The position numbers and the translations under genes are program-made. From Desmodus rotundus (lineage: Eukaryota > Chordata > Mammalia > Chiroptera > Phyllostomidae), in contig NC_071389.1 in assembly GCF_022682495.2 (NCBI RefSeq), positions 57,062,239-57,126,238 of the forward strand: DNA of 64,000 nt, given 5' to 3'. Under the pieces are notes generated by a model. It ran no database searches. It was not told the origin of the DNA and saw nothing but the letters and a program-made list of their open reading frames with translations. Below, in pieces: positions 13,352 through 25,680 of the stretch (positions are counted from its first letter, which is position 1; each line of letters starts with the position of its first letter).

Positions 13352-13560
13352 GCTCTGGCTGGTGTGGCTCAGTGGATTGAGCGCCAGGCTGTGAACAAAA
13401 GGGTCACTGGTTTGATTCCCAGTCAGGAAACATGCCTGGGGTGCAGGCCAGGTCCCCAGTGGGGGGCACGTGAGAGGCAACCACACATTGATGTTTCCCT
13501 CCCTCTCTTTCTCCGTCTCTTCCCCTCTGTCTAAGAATAAATAAATAAATAGATCTTTAA
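13352..13560 (+). mobile_element. Bat Ves SINE
   Basis: The head GGCTGGTGTGGCTCAGTGG is box A, and 'GGTTTGATTCCC' is box B with its CpG decayed. Next come the conserved 'GAGAGGCAACCACACATTGA' block, a CT-rich tract and an AATAAATAAATAA tail. AAAAATTA at 13341-13348 and again at 13560-13567 is the probable target duplication. Confidence 0.9.
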
Positions 13561-13617
13561 AAAATTATGATGTTGCTCTTACTCTGTTGAATATAGTTTT
13601 CTTCACGCAAATACAGT

Positions 13618-13760
13618 AAGAATTACTATTAGGGTTATATGTTATAATATGTTGTATGTTATAAACAAATATGTTTGTTTATGAAACATATGGTATATAT
13701 CATAGCACATAACATTCATGTTGTGGTTAAACATGTTTTATGTTCTGATAAATAATTACT
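13618..13760. repeat. AT-rich region with imperfect palindromes
   Basis: Several short self-complementary blocks occur, including ATAAACAAA / TTTGTTTAT about 4 bases apart (around 13660-13681). No repeat family was recognised. Confidence 0.4.
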
Positions 13761-15088
13761 TGTTGTCAAACTTAATTTGGTGAAATTATGTGCTTATTTT
13801 TAGGTTTAAAAAGAAAAATGGAAGGCATTATCTCATGAAACAAATTGAATTTTGATTTCGAATTCACCCACTCTGTAAACCATACCCATGGAATCAAACT
13901 TACAGTTACAGCACCATGGTATACGTTATATTTGGACATGTATATTCAATATACAAACTTGTCCTTATAATTTTGTGGAAAATAATATTACTTCTTTCAA
14001 AAGCATACTCAGTAATGTGTTTATGATCCAGTATTCTGTGAAACACAACACCTTATTGCCAATTATTATTTTTAAAAAACAATTTTAACTAAATTAAGGA
14101 GGAGTCTGGGACCATAAAACAATCTTTGCTTTGTTATTCCAAATTAATGACTTAGAGTTTTCTAATTTAAAATTAGATTAGAAAAATCTGCATTCAATAG
14201 ACTGCCTTTTGAATCGTTCATCACTCATGAATATAATGGAATATATCTGCAATTATACTCAGACCGTTAAAATCCTAAATTTTGATATCAAAGGGACAAC
14301 AGTTAGAGGAGAATCTTTAATTTATAGAAAAATTAAGTGTCTTTTTTGATGACTTATTTGAAGCATGATGAGGCTAAGAACCTAGTTTTCTCTCCAAATT
14401 TCAATACAAAGAATGTGAAGGAGGTTGATGGCTTTTTGAGCTATACTCAACAACTAATACAATTACTGTCAAATCAATCAATCATAATTCTGTGAATAAA
14501 ATCTAAAACGTGTACTCAAAAATATGGCAACATTAAAATTGTATAGATATATACATATATTATATGAATTATTAAAAAATATATACATGTATAATAACTT
14601 GTAGAACTATGTAATTGAATGATAAACATCAAACCCAGGATAGAGGAAGAACAGTTTTGAGAAAAGTGAGGGGTAGATAGGGAGTCTCAGTAGATTTGAC
14701 AATGAATTACATCTTAGGGAGAAGGGTGAGTTCCCTGAGAGTCACCATCTTTTTATATTTTACAACATATACATTTTTGTATGCATTAAATTTTTATATT
14801 AAAAAGGGCAATTATAAAACAACGTAAGGGGCTGACTTAATAGCAAAATGGACACCACCTTTATTATTGTCCGCTGTTCTCTATTTTCTAAAAACCTTAA
14901 CAGTTTAAAGGATAAAAACAAATTTGATTTTTCTTACACATGTCTCTTTATTCTGGACTGTATTATTAAAGTATTGGTAAAATCAGAAAAGGATAAGTTA
15001 AAACAAGCAAACACAGTACAACTATTTGCTAATTTCAAATCTACTCATGTTCCTATGGCTAAAAATACTCCCTATGCTAAGCTACATG

Positions 15089-15755
15089 TGAGGTCTGTCC
15101 AGAAAAAGATCAACCATTGTTAACATAATGAGAACGGTTTGTGCTACATCAACGTAACCTGGCAGCAAGGAGGGTGGACTGGCATGAGCATGTGTGAAAA
15201 ATGATTACATCACTGTACTAGTCAGTGGGGACCCTAGAGGTTGTTGAGTGAGCCTGTGTACTATGTGATTGTCACATTTAAAATGACAGAGTGAGGAGCA
15301 AAATCTGCATCAAATTTTGCGTGAAGCTTGAACATTCCTCAGCAGAAACTATTTGTAGATGGCCGCGCCTATGGACAGCTGATGATTGGCAGCTTCATCA
15401 CAACAACGTGCCTGCTCATGCATCACATCTTATACAGTTTTTTGGTGAAACAACAGATCACCCAGGTAACTCAGCCCCCTATAGCCCAGATTTGGTGCCT
15501 TGAGACTTCTGGCTTTTCCCTAAACCAAAATCACCTTTGAAAGGAAAGAGATTGCAGCTGTTGATGAGATTCAGGAAAATATGATGGGGCAGCTGATGGT
15601 GACTGGGAGAACTGTATGAGGCCCCCAGGTGGTTTCTTTGAAGGGGACTGAGGCATCATTGTCCTATGTCCAATGTTTCCTGTATCTCGTATCTTCTTCA
15701 AAACATGGTTCCATTTTTCACAGTGCATGACTGGATACTTTCTGGACAGACCTCA
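15089..15755 (+). mobile_element. Mariner element, internally deleted, copy 1
   Basis: Terminal inverted repeats are TGAGGTCTGTCCAGAAA at the left and TTTCTGGACAGACCTCA at the right. TA follows the right end at 15756-15757; the left flank reads TG, a likely mutated TA. At 667 bp it is about half the usual mariner length of about 1.3 kb. The 5' part of the transposase is joined directly to the catalytic 3' part. A second copy of the same family lies at 28.6 kb in the opposite orientation. Confidence 0.9.
15291..15530 (+). pseudogene. Mariner transposase remnant (DD34D family)
   Basis: The frame carries 'IKFCVKLEHSSAET' from the N-terminal part of a mariner transposase, then jumps after a short non-matching stretch to 'WQLHHNNVPAHASHLIQFF' and 'APYSPDLVP' from the catalytic domain. 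In functional relatives the second catalytic aspartate falls in an HHDN motif. Here it reads HHNN, so that residue is lost. The last aspartate of the triad (SPDL) is still present. A stop follows LVP, after which 'DFWLFPKPKSP' continues in frame. About half the protein is missing, so this cannot encode an active transposase. Confidence 0.85.
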
Positions 15756-15756
15756 T

Positions 15757-16490
15757 ACTCTGCCTATTGTAGGGGCAGGCACTGCACCTGCAAAGCTACT
15801 TGACAAAGGACATGAATGTATAATTTTTTAAATGTATGAATGAATAATTTGGAACAATAGACAATCTACCACACTATAAAATAAAATCTAATATCCTAAA
15901 AAAAATCTAAAAGTTATCAGAAAAGTTCTGTGATTCAGGAAAGAACGAGAGCCATACAAGGACTAAGAGAAGAGTTCTGAAACCAGATTTCAGACAATTC
16001 AAGTATAATTCTAAATAACAAGGGCCTTAGTCAAAATAATAAAACTATAATTCACAATTTTAAAATTGTAAGTTTTATGCTTTTATAATTAGGGGGAAAT
16101 GTTATAAGAAAAAATAGAATTATATAAACAACATATGGCAAATAATATTTATAATATACATGTGAAATATAACCAAGAGGATAAGAAAATTTAAGTAACA
16201 AAAGGTAAAGTTTTTACTTCCTTGTCAAAGGTCAATTGACCATAAATGCAAGGGTTTATTTCTGCATTCTTTATTATCTTCCATTAGTCTTTACATTAGT
16301 ACCATTAAATTCAATATAATAGAAAGAGAACCTCAATATAATTACCAAAATAGAGCCAATTAGCTAAATCACAAGACAGGCACTTTTGAAACACTTGCTG
16401 GTGTCCCCATAATACTAGTTAGGAATAATAGGGTGGCACTGGGATCGGATGCAGATATTCTTTCTCTACAGCCTGCATGTGAAATACTAT
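15757..16490. other. AT-rich stretch, nothing recognised
   Basis: No gene or repeat could be supported. Confidence 0.45.
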
Positions 16491-16491
16491 G

Positions 16492-16586
16492 CTCTACAGT
16501 TTGATTTTGGTTTTGCCACTTACTAGCTTGTTAACTACAACTTACTTAATCTCTCTGTGGCTCCATTTCCTCATCTATAAAATGCC
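16492..16586 (+). mobile_element. MIR SINE fragment
   Basis: It contains 'TTTTGCCACTTACTAGC' followed by 'TCCATTTCCTCATCTATAAAATG', the conserved core of the mammalian MIR family, at positions about 16512-16583. It is interrupted on the right by a microsatellite. A further MIR-like piece in the same orientation follows at 16815. Confidence 0.75.
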
Positions 16587-16650
16587 GTGTGTGAGTGTGT
16601 GTGTGAGTGTGTGTGTGTGTGTGTGTGGAGAGAGACACAGAGAGTCAGAG
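16586..16650. repeat. (TG)n then (AG)n microsatellite
   Basis: About 40 bases of TG with occasional AG interruptions pass into an AG/ACAG-rich run. It sits immediately after the MIR core, a common place for microsatellites to grow. Confidence 0.9.
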
Positions 16651-16814
16651 AAGAATGAATGAGGTTTGATTTAATACCTCAAAGCATTTATGACTAGGCA
16701 ACACAGGTACACAATAAACTTCGTGTCCTATTTGCTTGATCTTATGAAATAAATATCATTCCTCTGGTCATGTGAAACTATCTGTCTTAGATCAACTGTT
16801 CATAAATGGTTGGC

Positions 16815-16930
16815 TTAGGCAAGCCTGTGAGACTTTCTTTCACAATCCATAGAATGGCGATATTGTTACCTGCATCATAGAGTTGTTTTAATGCAGTAAT
16901 GTATGTGGAAGAACTTAATAAGGAATCACA
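16815..16930 (+). mobile_element. MIR SINE fragment, second part
   Basis: 'ATAGAATGGCGATATTGTTA', 'CATAGAGTTGTTTTAATG' and 'TGGAAGAACTTAATAAGG' follow the order of the MIR 3' half. It could belong to the same original insertion as the fragment at 16.5 kb or be a separate copy. Confidence 0.5.
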
Positions 16931-17789
16931 GTTTCATCATCAAATTCTTTAATCCTCCTTTAAGGGTAAATCTGACATTTACTGTATATAAATAAAATAA
17001 AATATTTCTTCTAATGAGTATTTTTGGGAGGGGGTATGAATATCAACATTATGAAAACTAATAGTAGACAAGAAAAATAACCTCACGTCACTTCTTTCTA
17101 TTTAGAAAAATTACTGCAGAATGAAAATATGATATTGAAACAAAAACTGGGTTATTAAAAAGAATAAAACAATATAGTGTTATTGGTGACACAATTTCCT
17201 GAAACATTAACTATAATACTATCAAATGTATTGATTTATAGTCCATAACACAGTTACATAGGTACCAACCCATATCTTTGGAAATTGAGTTTTGCTTGCA
17301 AATAAAATAAGAGTTAGAGGATAAAAATTTGATGATGTTGTATAGATTAGATTGAACTTTTCATGTACTTTAAAAATATATAAAAGGATTTGAAAAGCAA
17401 TTTGTTTATATGGCAACAACTTCAGAATACAAGACATATAATGCCCTGGAGACTAAAATTTTGATTTATTCAATATTAAAAATGTCACTAAATATCTTAA
17501 CCAAGAGATTTCAGATTTTTATGAATTGAAACAATAAAAGTAAAATGTTTGGGCTTGTTGTGTAGGAATACATTTTATTTTTACATGGGATTTGAATATG
17601 TAAGTTTAGAAGTGGTGACCTTTTTTTTAGAAAAGTAAAAATGTGTATCAATGTTGTAAGTCTGCTTTTCTCTGTGGAACTCTATTTATATTAGTCTGTC
17701 TCAACACATTCAACTGTTCATGTCTTCAAATCATCTGAAATGCTCTGGGTATATTAAGTGGCAGAGTAAAGATCTTTTTTCTCTGCACT

Positions 17790-17915
17790 GTGTATATATG
17801 TATATATACACACATATGTATATATGTATATATGTAAATTGATTGATTTGAGAGAGAGAGGAAGGGAGAGAAAGAGGGAGAGAGAGACAGAGACAGACAG
17901 ACACACAGACAGATA
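17790..17915. repeat. TA/TG and AG/AC microsatellite complex
   Basis: A TATG/TATA tract (about 17791-17835) is followed 14 bases later by a GAGA/GACA-rich tract to about 17915. Both are purely low complexity. Confidence 0.9.
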
Positions 17916-19060
17916 TTGATTTTCTGTTCTACCCATTTCGTTTACTGCTTCTTATATGTGCCTTGACAGGAGATCCAAACAAAATCTTGGCTTATTGAAA
18001 TGATACTCTTAGCAAATGAGCTACGCATCCAGAGCTCCTCAGTATATATTTTAATCATTGAATGAGTGATCAGAATTTCCACTTGTATTACTAGATAAGG
18101 GTAAGACAGTAAAACAATATACTTTAAGACAGTTAAGTATTTTATATTCCAAGTCCTGTACATTTAGTGAAGTTCATTCCACTAACCCTATTGACTCAGA
18201 CTGAGTGATAAAATGTGCGGTGGAATACACACTGCTTGTTTATGTATAGGTTAGAGTATAACCTGTAATATGTTTTAACCTCAAATATAATAGCAAAAAT
18301 GTCATGAGCAACTTATATGATAAATGATGATTACGTTGCTCTTGAATCATAGAAGAAAGTCAGCTGATTTTTCAAAAGTTTAAAAAAATTATTTTAAAAG
18401 ATGCTTCAGTGCATAGTACTATTAGAAATTTGTTATGAGATTATGATTTTATATGTCTCTGAAATTTTAATATAAAAGATTTAAAAAATAAAATATATGT
18501 ATTTCTGAAAAGAAATTAAAGCACAAATTCATCAATAAACTTCTACCAGTAAAGAAGCCAGAGCTTTGGTTTCAAGGTCAGTGATTGTTCAATCTCGTTA
18601 GGATTTTGTTTCTATCAAGCCGTGCAGGTCTCTTTAAATGGCATTCTTTCCATTCTTCATTCAAAAAATCAAAAAAATCAACAACAACCAAACCCTAATT
18701 CTTATTTGTTCAAACTATTTGGTTCTCATGTAAACAGTTCCTGGTAGTTGTTGCATTTGTAAATATGTCTGATTTATTTATTTTTTATTCCTACTCATAA
18801 ATGAAGTAGATTTTCAGTTCACACAATTTAAACACTTGTTCATTCAACATTGTATTATAGGTCATGTTTGTGTTTTCTGTTTAGCCAGTTGGTTTCACTT
18901 AAGAAAAAGGAAAATTATGATCTGGGAGAGTATTTTGGGAAGTTATTGTTAGCTATGAATTCTTTTGTAGGAATTAACTTCTCAGATTTCTCATCAAGGC
19001 AACATTGAATCCACATAGTCTTGACAGCCAAATAAGATGGACTTCATAGATCATATATAA
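17916..19060. other. AT-rich stretch, nothing recognised
   Basis: Only short open frames without known motifs. Confidence 0.45.
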
Positions 19061-19064
19061 AACC

Positions 19065-19220
19065 AGCTTTGTAGTTTTAGGTGGTTACTTGACCAAGGAA
19101 CCTTAATCTCAACATCTATAATAAGAGAGAAAATTGTGCCTACCCCCCAGGATTATTTTCAGGATTAGGGATAGATATATGAACTAATGTGTTTGATGCT
19201 CAATAAATGGCAGCTCTAAA
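19065..19220 (+). mobile_element. MIR SINE fragment
   Basis: 'AACCTTAATCTCAACATCTA', 'GTGCCTACCCCCCAGGATTA' and 'GATGCTCAATAAATG' follow the MIR consensus order. The head of the element is not preserved. Confidence 0.65.
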
Positions 19221-19382
19221 TAAATATTCACTTAGACATTTTTCTGGTATAATTCAAGGGAGGCCTGACCATACATGGATTTGGGCAAGAGTAATAAGAT
19301 GGACCTGGGTGGAAGAAAAAAGGTGATTTCTAAAACTCTTTTTTCCAAGGAGGAGGAGACTGACTGAGGCAGACAAGACACA

Positions 19383-19440
19383 GTAAAATACAATACAATA
19401 CAATACAATACAATAAAATAACATAAAATAAAATAAAAAG
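19383..19440. repeat. (AATAC)n pentamer repeat grading to (AATAA)n
   Basis: About five perfect copies of a CAATA/AATAC unit are followed by AAATA/ACATA variants. Confidence 0.9.
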
Positions 19441-20314
19441 TGTTACATTTAAATGTCATATTCAACACAGAGATACCTAAATCAATTGTGTTAAATTTTT
19501 ATTGTATATGCCCATCTGGGTACCTGCTGAAATTTACAAAATCACAGATTTTGCTTGTCTCAACTATAGATCTTGACGTCTGCCCAACCTCAAAGCAAAA
19601 CATGAACAAGCAAGCAGAAATGGGAGTAATGTCAGGTGACTGAAATGAGGGACAATGCTCATGGCAGGTGACCTTGCTGCTTCATGAGTTATACTGCAGA
19701 ACACTGAGTGTCAAGGTTTACCTCGAAATGTCTCTCTTTAAGACTGTTGATTCGAGTAGGCACATTAACATTTGATTGCATTATTATATCACAAATCTGC
19801 TCATATAAACATCATATAAAATTGCAAAGTTTAACAAAGTAATACAGTGTGATTGTTTAAAATCAAATAAAAACACCTCATAGGCAGTCTATTTAAGACC
19901 TTCAATTATTTAGAAGTCTACATCCAAGCTTTTATCCATTAAGTAGAGGCATTAAGGGAAAATTATATACCTCATTTCACACTAAAAATGCAGAAAATAG
20001 GCCTCTATACTGTTCAAAATATATCTGAATAATTGTTTGTAATATGCTTTTCTACCATAATTTAATGTAGTCAATTTACAGATAATTTTTTAGATACATC
20101 ATGGTTAATATGCACATAGTTACAATAGAATTCTTAATTTTCTTCAGAAATACTAACATTAAAAAACAAACTCAATTTACATATACATTTAATATACACT
20201 TAAATAATAATCTAAGCCTTTTTGGTCAACCAGGCATTTTTAGAATAAGGTAATGTGGTCCTAAATAACCATATTAGTTCCCTATTTGTTCTCTCAAAAT
20301 TTATTAGACATTAA

Positions 20315-20480
20315 ATCTATGTCAAGCAATGCATTAAGCAATACATTATCATTTAATTCTCATATGTCTAAGATACAGATGTTATTATAATCACCGCTTT
20401 ATAGGTAAGGAGATAAAGCTGGGACAAGTCAAATGTCTCACCAATGTCTTATAACTAGTTGTTACTGGTGTCCATGTAGC
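20315..20480 (-). mobile_element. MIR SINE fragment, minus orientation
   Basis: 'TCACCGCTTTATAGGTAAGG' followed by 'GGACAAGTCAAATGTCTCAC' and 'TTATAACTAG' is the reverse complement of the MIR core. It is strongly diverged. Confidence 0.6.
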
Positions 20481-21658
20481 CTTCTTCTAGAAGGAATATT
20501 CCTAAACATTATCTTATGCTTACTCCCACCAATATTACTTCCATTGCATACACCTAGCGAGTAAGGGGATGATGTGTGGTCCACCTGGTACCCACAATTA
20601 TATTGAGAACATGCTTTCTCATGTAACCAATAACTTTATAGGCAATTAAGATTTTAGGCAAACCACACAAACATGAAAGAGTATTTAGATTGATGAGCAG
20701 AAGGATTCTAAGCAACCATAGGTTAATAACAATTTTTTTCTAATTTATTTAATATAGAACATCCAATAATATATTATCTACAGATGGCACACCAACATTC
20801 ATTTACAAAATACCTAGTGTGATAAGCTTTATAGGAAGGAAAAATGAACACAGATTAATTGCTGCCAAGAAATAGTCAAAATGTGATTTTTATCATTTAA
20901 ATTTTTATAACAATAAAATACTTTAAATAAATTATATTTTTATTAAGAAGAAAAGAAACAAAATGTCAAAATGTAACCCCCCCAAACTCAAACAGATGAT
21001 CATCAAATACTTAATGAACTTTAAAATGATGGTTATTCAATAAAACAAGGGTGCAAACTTCATACCCAGATTTTGCATTTGATATATTTATGAATTATGA
21101 ATTACACTGTATACTATACCTGGTTTTCAACTATATTTTTCTGGACTATAATTTTTTATTATAGAATGTAGGACATTAACTTTTTATTGACAAATTTAAA
21201 TTGACAGAAATACTTGATTATCAAGCAATAAAGATTTGAAAATAACTCCATTAGATGGATAAACACAAAGATAAATTATGAAATCAAAAGCTACATAAAC
21301 TTTTGATCTACGTAGAACTTAGCCATCATTTACTGTTTACCATTGTTACTCAAAAGAAATACATCCTGCATTCATTTCAAGCTCATCATTCGCAAAATGA
21401 ATGGGTGACCTTAAAATATTTATTTTGCAGGTTATTTGTATTATAAGAAAGATATATGCCATTTAGCACAGTTCAAAGTAATATCAATTTTGCTAGAAAT
21501 AGTTACTTTTTATTGTTTATTTTGATAAGCTCATTTGTAAGTTGGGAATGCCTTATTACCTGTGCATTGAATACAAAACATACAGAGTTTCAGTTAAAAT
21601 AAATGTATGTGTGTGAAATCAACATGCTAATTAGAGATAATCTTACTTCAGTAAAAAT
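20481..21658. other. AT-rich stretch, nothing recognised
   Basis: No gene or repeat supported. Base composition is strongly AT. Confidence 0.45.
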
Positions 21659-21668
21659 GGTATGGAAG

Positions 21669-21885
21669 TGCTTGGCTGGTGTAGCTCAATGAATTGAGCA
21701 TGGGCTTGTGAAACAAAGAGTCAAGAGGTTTGATTCCCAGTCAGGGCACAGGCCTGGGTTGCAGGCCAGGTCCCCAGTAGAGGGCACATGAGAGGCAACC
21801 ACACATTGATGTTTCTTTCTCTCCCTCTCTTTCTCCTTCCCTTCCCCTCTCTCTAAAAATAAATAAAATCATTAAGAAAAAAAAA
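21669..21885 (+). mobile_element. Bat Ves SINE
   Basis: The box A region is GGCTGGTGTAGCTCAATG. Box B follows as GGTTTGATTCCC, then the 'GAGAGGCAACCACACATTGA' block, a CT-rich tract and an AATAAATAAAATC tail ending in A9. A near-perfect 10-bp duplication, GGTATGGAAG / GGTATGGCAG, brackets the element (21659-21668 and 21886-21895). Confidence 0.9.
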
Positions 21886-21895
21886 GGTATGGCAG

Positions 21896-24335
21896 CTATT
21901 TATTTTGAAGTCCTTTTTATTTTAAACTACTTATTTCAAGCAACTAAGATATTAAAGAGTGTAGATATATAAGTTTGTAGAAGTATCGTGAGTTAATGTT
22001 TATAGATCAATGGTTGACAATTCGTAAATGTATGAGAGTATAGTTTACAGTGATCATGCATTTTTATATCTATAATCTACTGAAGGATTGTAGATCAACT
22101 TTCATCTTGTGAACACAAAAGGAAGATATTAAAAGAGTTTTGCATAACTCCATTGACAGAGACATGAGAAGTACAGCAACCATATTTTCATGTTCCTAAT
22201 ACATACTGAGAACATGTGATAGTGCATCAAATTTTTACTTTCCATGAGATTGTTCTCAGCAACATGCAAATATCCCTTGGTTTTGATGTTTTTGAATAAA
22301 CAAAATTTTATACACAAACTCCCCTTGACTTTCTAATACCCTCCAACTATCTCATTTTTGTTTTCCTCTTAGAACTAAATGTCATTATAATTGTATTTAT
22401 TGTATTTGAATCACACTGATTGTAATAGGCAGTTCATATGTGTACCACTAGGAAAGAAAATGCTAATTAATCTATGATCAAAGCTTTTGTATCACTTGAA
22501 ATTTTATATTATGTGTATTGAAAGAATTTTTTACTTTTATTTCTATGTAGCAGTATTAAAAATTTCAACTTTGACAAAGGTCATGAATAAGCAGATAATG
22601 ACAGCTGCATTAGAATAGATGCCTGGTTAGTGAAACAAGAATAAAATGCTATTCATTTTAATCTGCCCTAACTTCAGAGATTTAAAATATGAAACAATGT
22701 ATGTATTAGAACTGACAAAATATTGCAGGTATCTATACTTTGTGTGTAGGTACTATCCTCCTAATCTCTCTTGGATCTCCTCTGATTAGGTTTTCAGCTA
22801 TGCACACCAATTGAAAATTCTTTGATCAACTTTAGCAGTGATCATGTGTTGAAAAATCTGACAACAATTCTCAGTTTTCACCTTCCTTGTTCTATCAGCA
22901 GTATTTGACACATGAGATTCCTCCCTTTTAGAAACGCTTTCTCTTGGCTTTCAGAATGCAGATTCTCTTCATTTCTTCAGCCTTTCTTATTGCCTTTAGT
23001 CAGTGCCTAGAGTTTAGTTCCTGGACTTCTTGTGTTATTTGTACTCACTGTTTTGGTGGTCTAACAGCATTGTGGCTTTTAAAAAAATCTAACTGGCAAT
23101 TCCCACATTTTTATTTTTTATTCAGACCTCTTCTCTGGATTCCAAGATATCCAATTATATACTTGACATATCTATTTTCATGTCTTACTGACATTTTAAA
23201 GTTACAATATTGCTCATTCCTCTAAACCCAGCTTTTCCATATTTATTTCTATAGAAGGAAAGATCTATTTTATCCTCCCAGTCACAGAGGCCAACGATTC
23301 CTGAATATTTGCCTTTATATGAACACACACACACTTCCAACATACAAATCAGGAGAAGAGAGGTTCTTCTCGTGTTGTAGATGGAAAAAAAAACTGACAG
23401 TGAGCAGCCAATGATAAAAGCTATGTAAAATTAAATTAGATGGAGAGAAGTAAAATATAACAAAGACCCAGACATACTAAAACCTGCCAGGCCTACATGA
23501 TCTGTGCATTATTTTCTCTTTTTTATTTTGTCTACCTTCCAAGCAATAGCCAATTTCTGTTTCTTCACAAAATCCATCTTCTCTCAAATACTCAAAAAGT
23601 ACTACACCCATTTTCTTTCTTTAACCTTTATCATATGTTTTTATTCAATTGCATCCTCTTTTGAGACTATTTCTACCTTTAGTTACACCATATTTTTTTA
23701 TCCTTATTTAGAGCAAAATTCCACAAAACTATTCATGGTCTTTAGCACATCACTGATTATGTTCTTGTTAAATTCAGAATGGCCATTATGTTGATATATC
23801 CAACTACCAATTCTTAACCTTCCTCTTACTTTATACCATTTAATCTATTAGATGGTTTTCTGCTTTTCGAACACTTTGCTTGTATTGCATGCAGGGCACT
23901 AGGTTCTTCCTAGTGGATTGTTTTTGATCTACGAACTCCTTTCTCATCTGATTAATTTTAAATGCTAGAGAATTCTGTCTAAATTGACCTGTTCTCTTTT
24001 CTACCTATATGTGTTCTTTAGGTTATACCATCTAGTCCTGAAACAAAACGATTTCTTCCTCTCAGTTTTAACAATCTCTTTTGATCCTTGCTTTGGTTTT
24101 CCCCTCCCTCGGATCCCACATTTAATCTTCAATAAATCCTGTTTCCTCATCTTGAATATATAGTTATAATCTGACCGCTTGTCACATTTTCACTGCCACC
24201 AGATTTGTATGTCTATAGTATGAGACATTTTGATTGAATGGCTTCATAACTGTTTTTGTTCTTTTTCCACACTTCAGTTCTATTCATAAAAATAGATGGA
24301 GTTGTCACATGTGACATTCTTTGCTCATTTCCGTC
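21896..24335. other. AT-rich stretch, no gene seen
   Basis: A 96-codon open frame at 23504-23794 (plus) and a 93-codon frame at 22944-23225 (plus) are phenylalanine/serine-rich products of TC-rich DNA and show no domain. The TC-rich part may hold more decayed L2 or L1 sequence ahead of the L2 end at 24.34 kb, but I cannot prove it. Confidence 0.4.
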
Positions 24336-24339
24336 TATA

Positions 24340-24830
24340 GGCTACCCATCCGAGTAAGCGCAGAGGTCAAAATCCTTACATTGGTTTGTAATCTAGTTCC
24401 CCACTACTTTTTTAAAAACTGTCTCAGTCTACTCCCTGTAGTATTCTTGCTGTTTACTCTGCTTCAGTTGTTTCTGTTTTTCCTCCAGGTATCCTCATGG
24501 CAAACTTCCTCACTGACATTAGGCTTTATATCAAATTTCAGATTCAAAATGAGGTCTCCCTTTTAACTAACCTACTTACAATTAAACCTGTAAACACCAC
24601 CTCAACATGTACCCTTTATCCCCTTTCCTGCTTTATTTTTATCCATCAACATACCTTGTATTTTTTTTTCCTTTTAGTTTTATACTTATTGTTTTCCATT
24701 CCAGGTATGACCTTAAGATGAATGGGCATTTTTTTTTGTACTTTTTGTCCTCCAAAGTTAAACCATGCCTGACACATGGGTGGTATTTAATAAGCATTTG
24801 TTTAGAGATTAAACAGAGGAATAATATGAT
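24340..24830 (+). mobile_element. LINE-2 (L2) 3' end
   Basis: Landmarks in L2 order: 'AGAGGTCAAAATCCTTACAT', 'GGTATCCTCATGGCAAACTT', 'CCTGCTTTATTTTTATCCAT' and finally 'CATGCCTGACACATGGGTGG' with 'TTAATAAGCATTTG'. This is the C-terminal coding and 3' UTR part of an old L2 copy. Frameshifts break any reading frame. A T-rich expansion occurs near 24660-24740. Confidence 0.75.
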
Positions 24831-24858
24831 TTAATTTATTCATCTTCATAAAACATAT

Positions 24859-25068
24859 GAACCGTATGTTTCGGACTATAAGACCCACCGGACCATACGA
24901 CTTCCTGGAGCGGCGACCCTGCTCCTGCCTCCTGTGACCCCACTCTACCACCACCCACGCCCCCTCCAGCGAGCCAGGTAAGCTACATTCAGACTAGAAG
25001 ACGCACCCCCATTTTCTTCCTAAATTTGGAGAAAAAAGGTGTGTCTTATAGTCTGAAAAACATGGTAT
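24859..25068. mobile_element. MITE with repeated GGACTATAAGAC palindrome motif
   Basis: The left end reads ATGTTTCGGACTATAAGACC and the right end is its near complement, GTCTTATAGTCTGAAAAACAT. Additional motif copies lie at about 24890 (GGACCATACGAC, same strand) and 24989 (CAGACTAGAAGACGCACC, same strand). The last of these forms its own hairpin with the right end around an AAATTTGG-type centre. The GC-rich core (24905-24980) differs sharply from the AT-rich surroundings. It has no coding capacity. The superfamily was not determined. Confidence 0.65.
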
Positions 25069-25680
25069 ATATGCATGTGTATAAAGAAATACTAAAAATG
25101 AAATAAAACAAAATGAACATAGATTCTTCAACAAGTATTGAACATATACTTAAAATATAGATCTAAGGAAGATATTTAGTAATAGTTTAGTAATTTATAG
25201 AAATATAAAATAATAGATTAATTTGGAAACTTTTGGGAGATTTTGAGCCATATTAAGTGATTATTATTATCTACAGTTAGAATATTTTGTTGCTATTTTA
25301 AAGTTTCTATAACTATAAGAATATTCTCCATCTTCATTCCTGGTAGTTATAACTAAAGGGTTTTTTTTGTGTGTATAAATGCTTTAAATAATTACCATAA
25401 ATTTTATTAACAATGGAAACTACATTTTTGTGGATACTAAAATATAGTATAAGTGTTCCCCTAAACACACTTTTCCAATTATGTGTTTGAAGCATTTCCA
25501 CATGGAACATTACTTTTTTGGTTTACCTTTTGAACAAAACAGAGAGCACTAAAATTTTTAATTTAAATAATCAATAAGCATGAGAAATATTACTTCTTAA
25601 ACTGACACTCAGAATTTGTTATGATTTGTAATAAGTATGAAAACAAAAAAGGATTAAGCATTGATTCCTGAAGAAGAGAA

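Noticed and set aside
13352..13430. tRNA-like sequence with box A and box B
   Set aside because: It is the head of a Ves SINE, not a tRNA gene. The same applies to the heads at 21.67, 54.02 and 59.05 kb.
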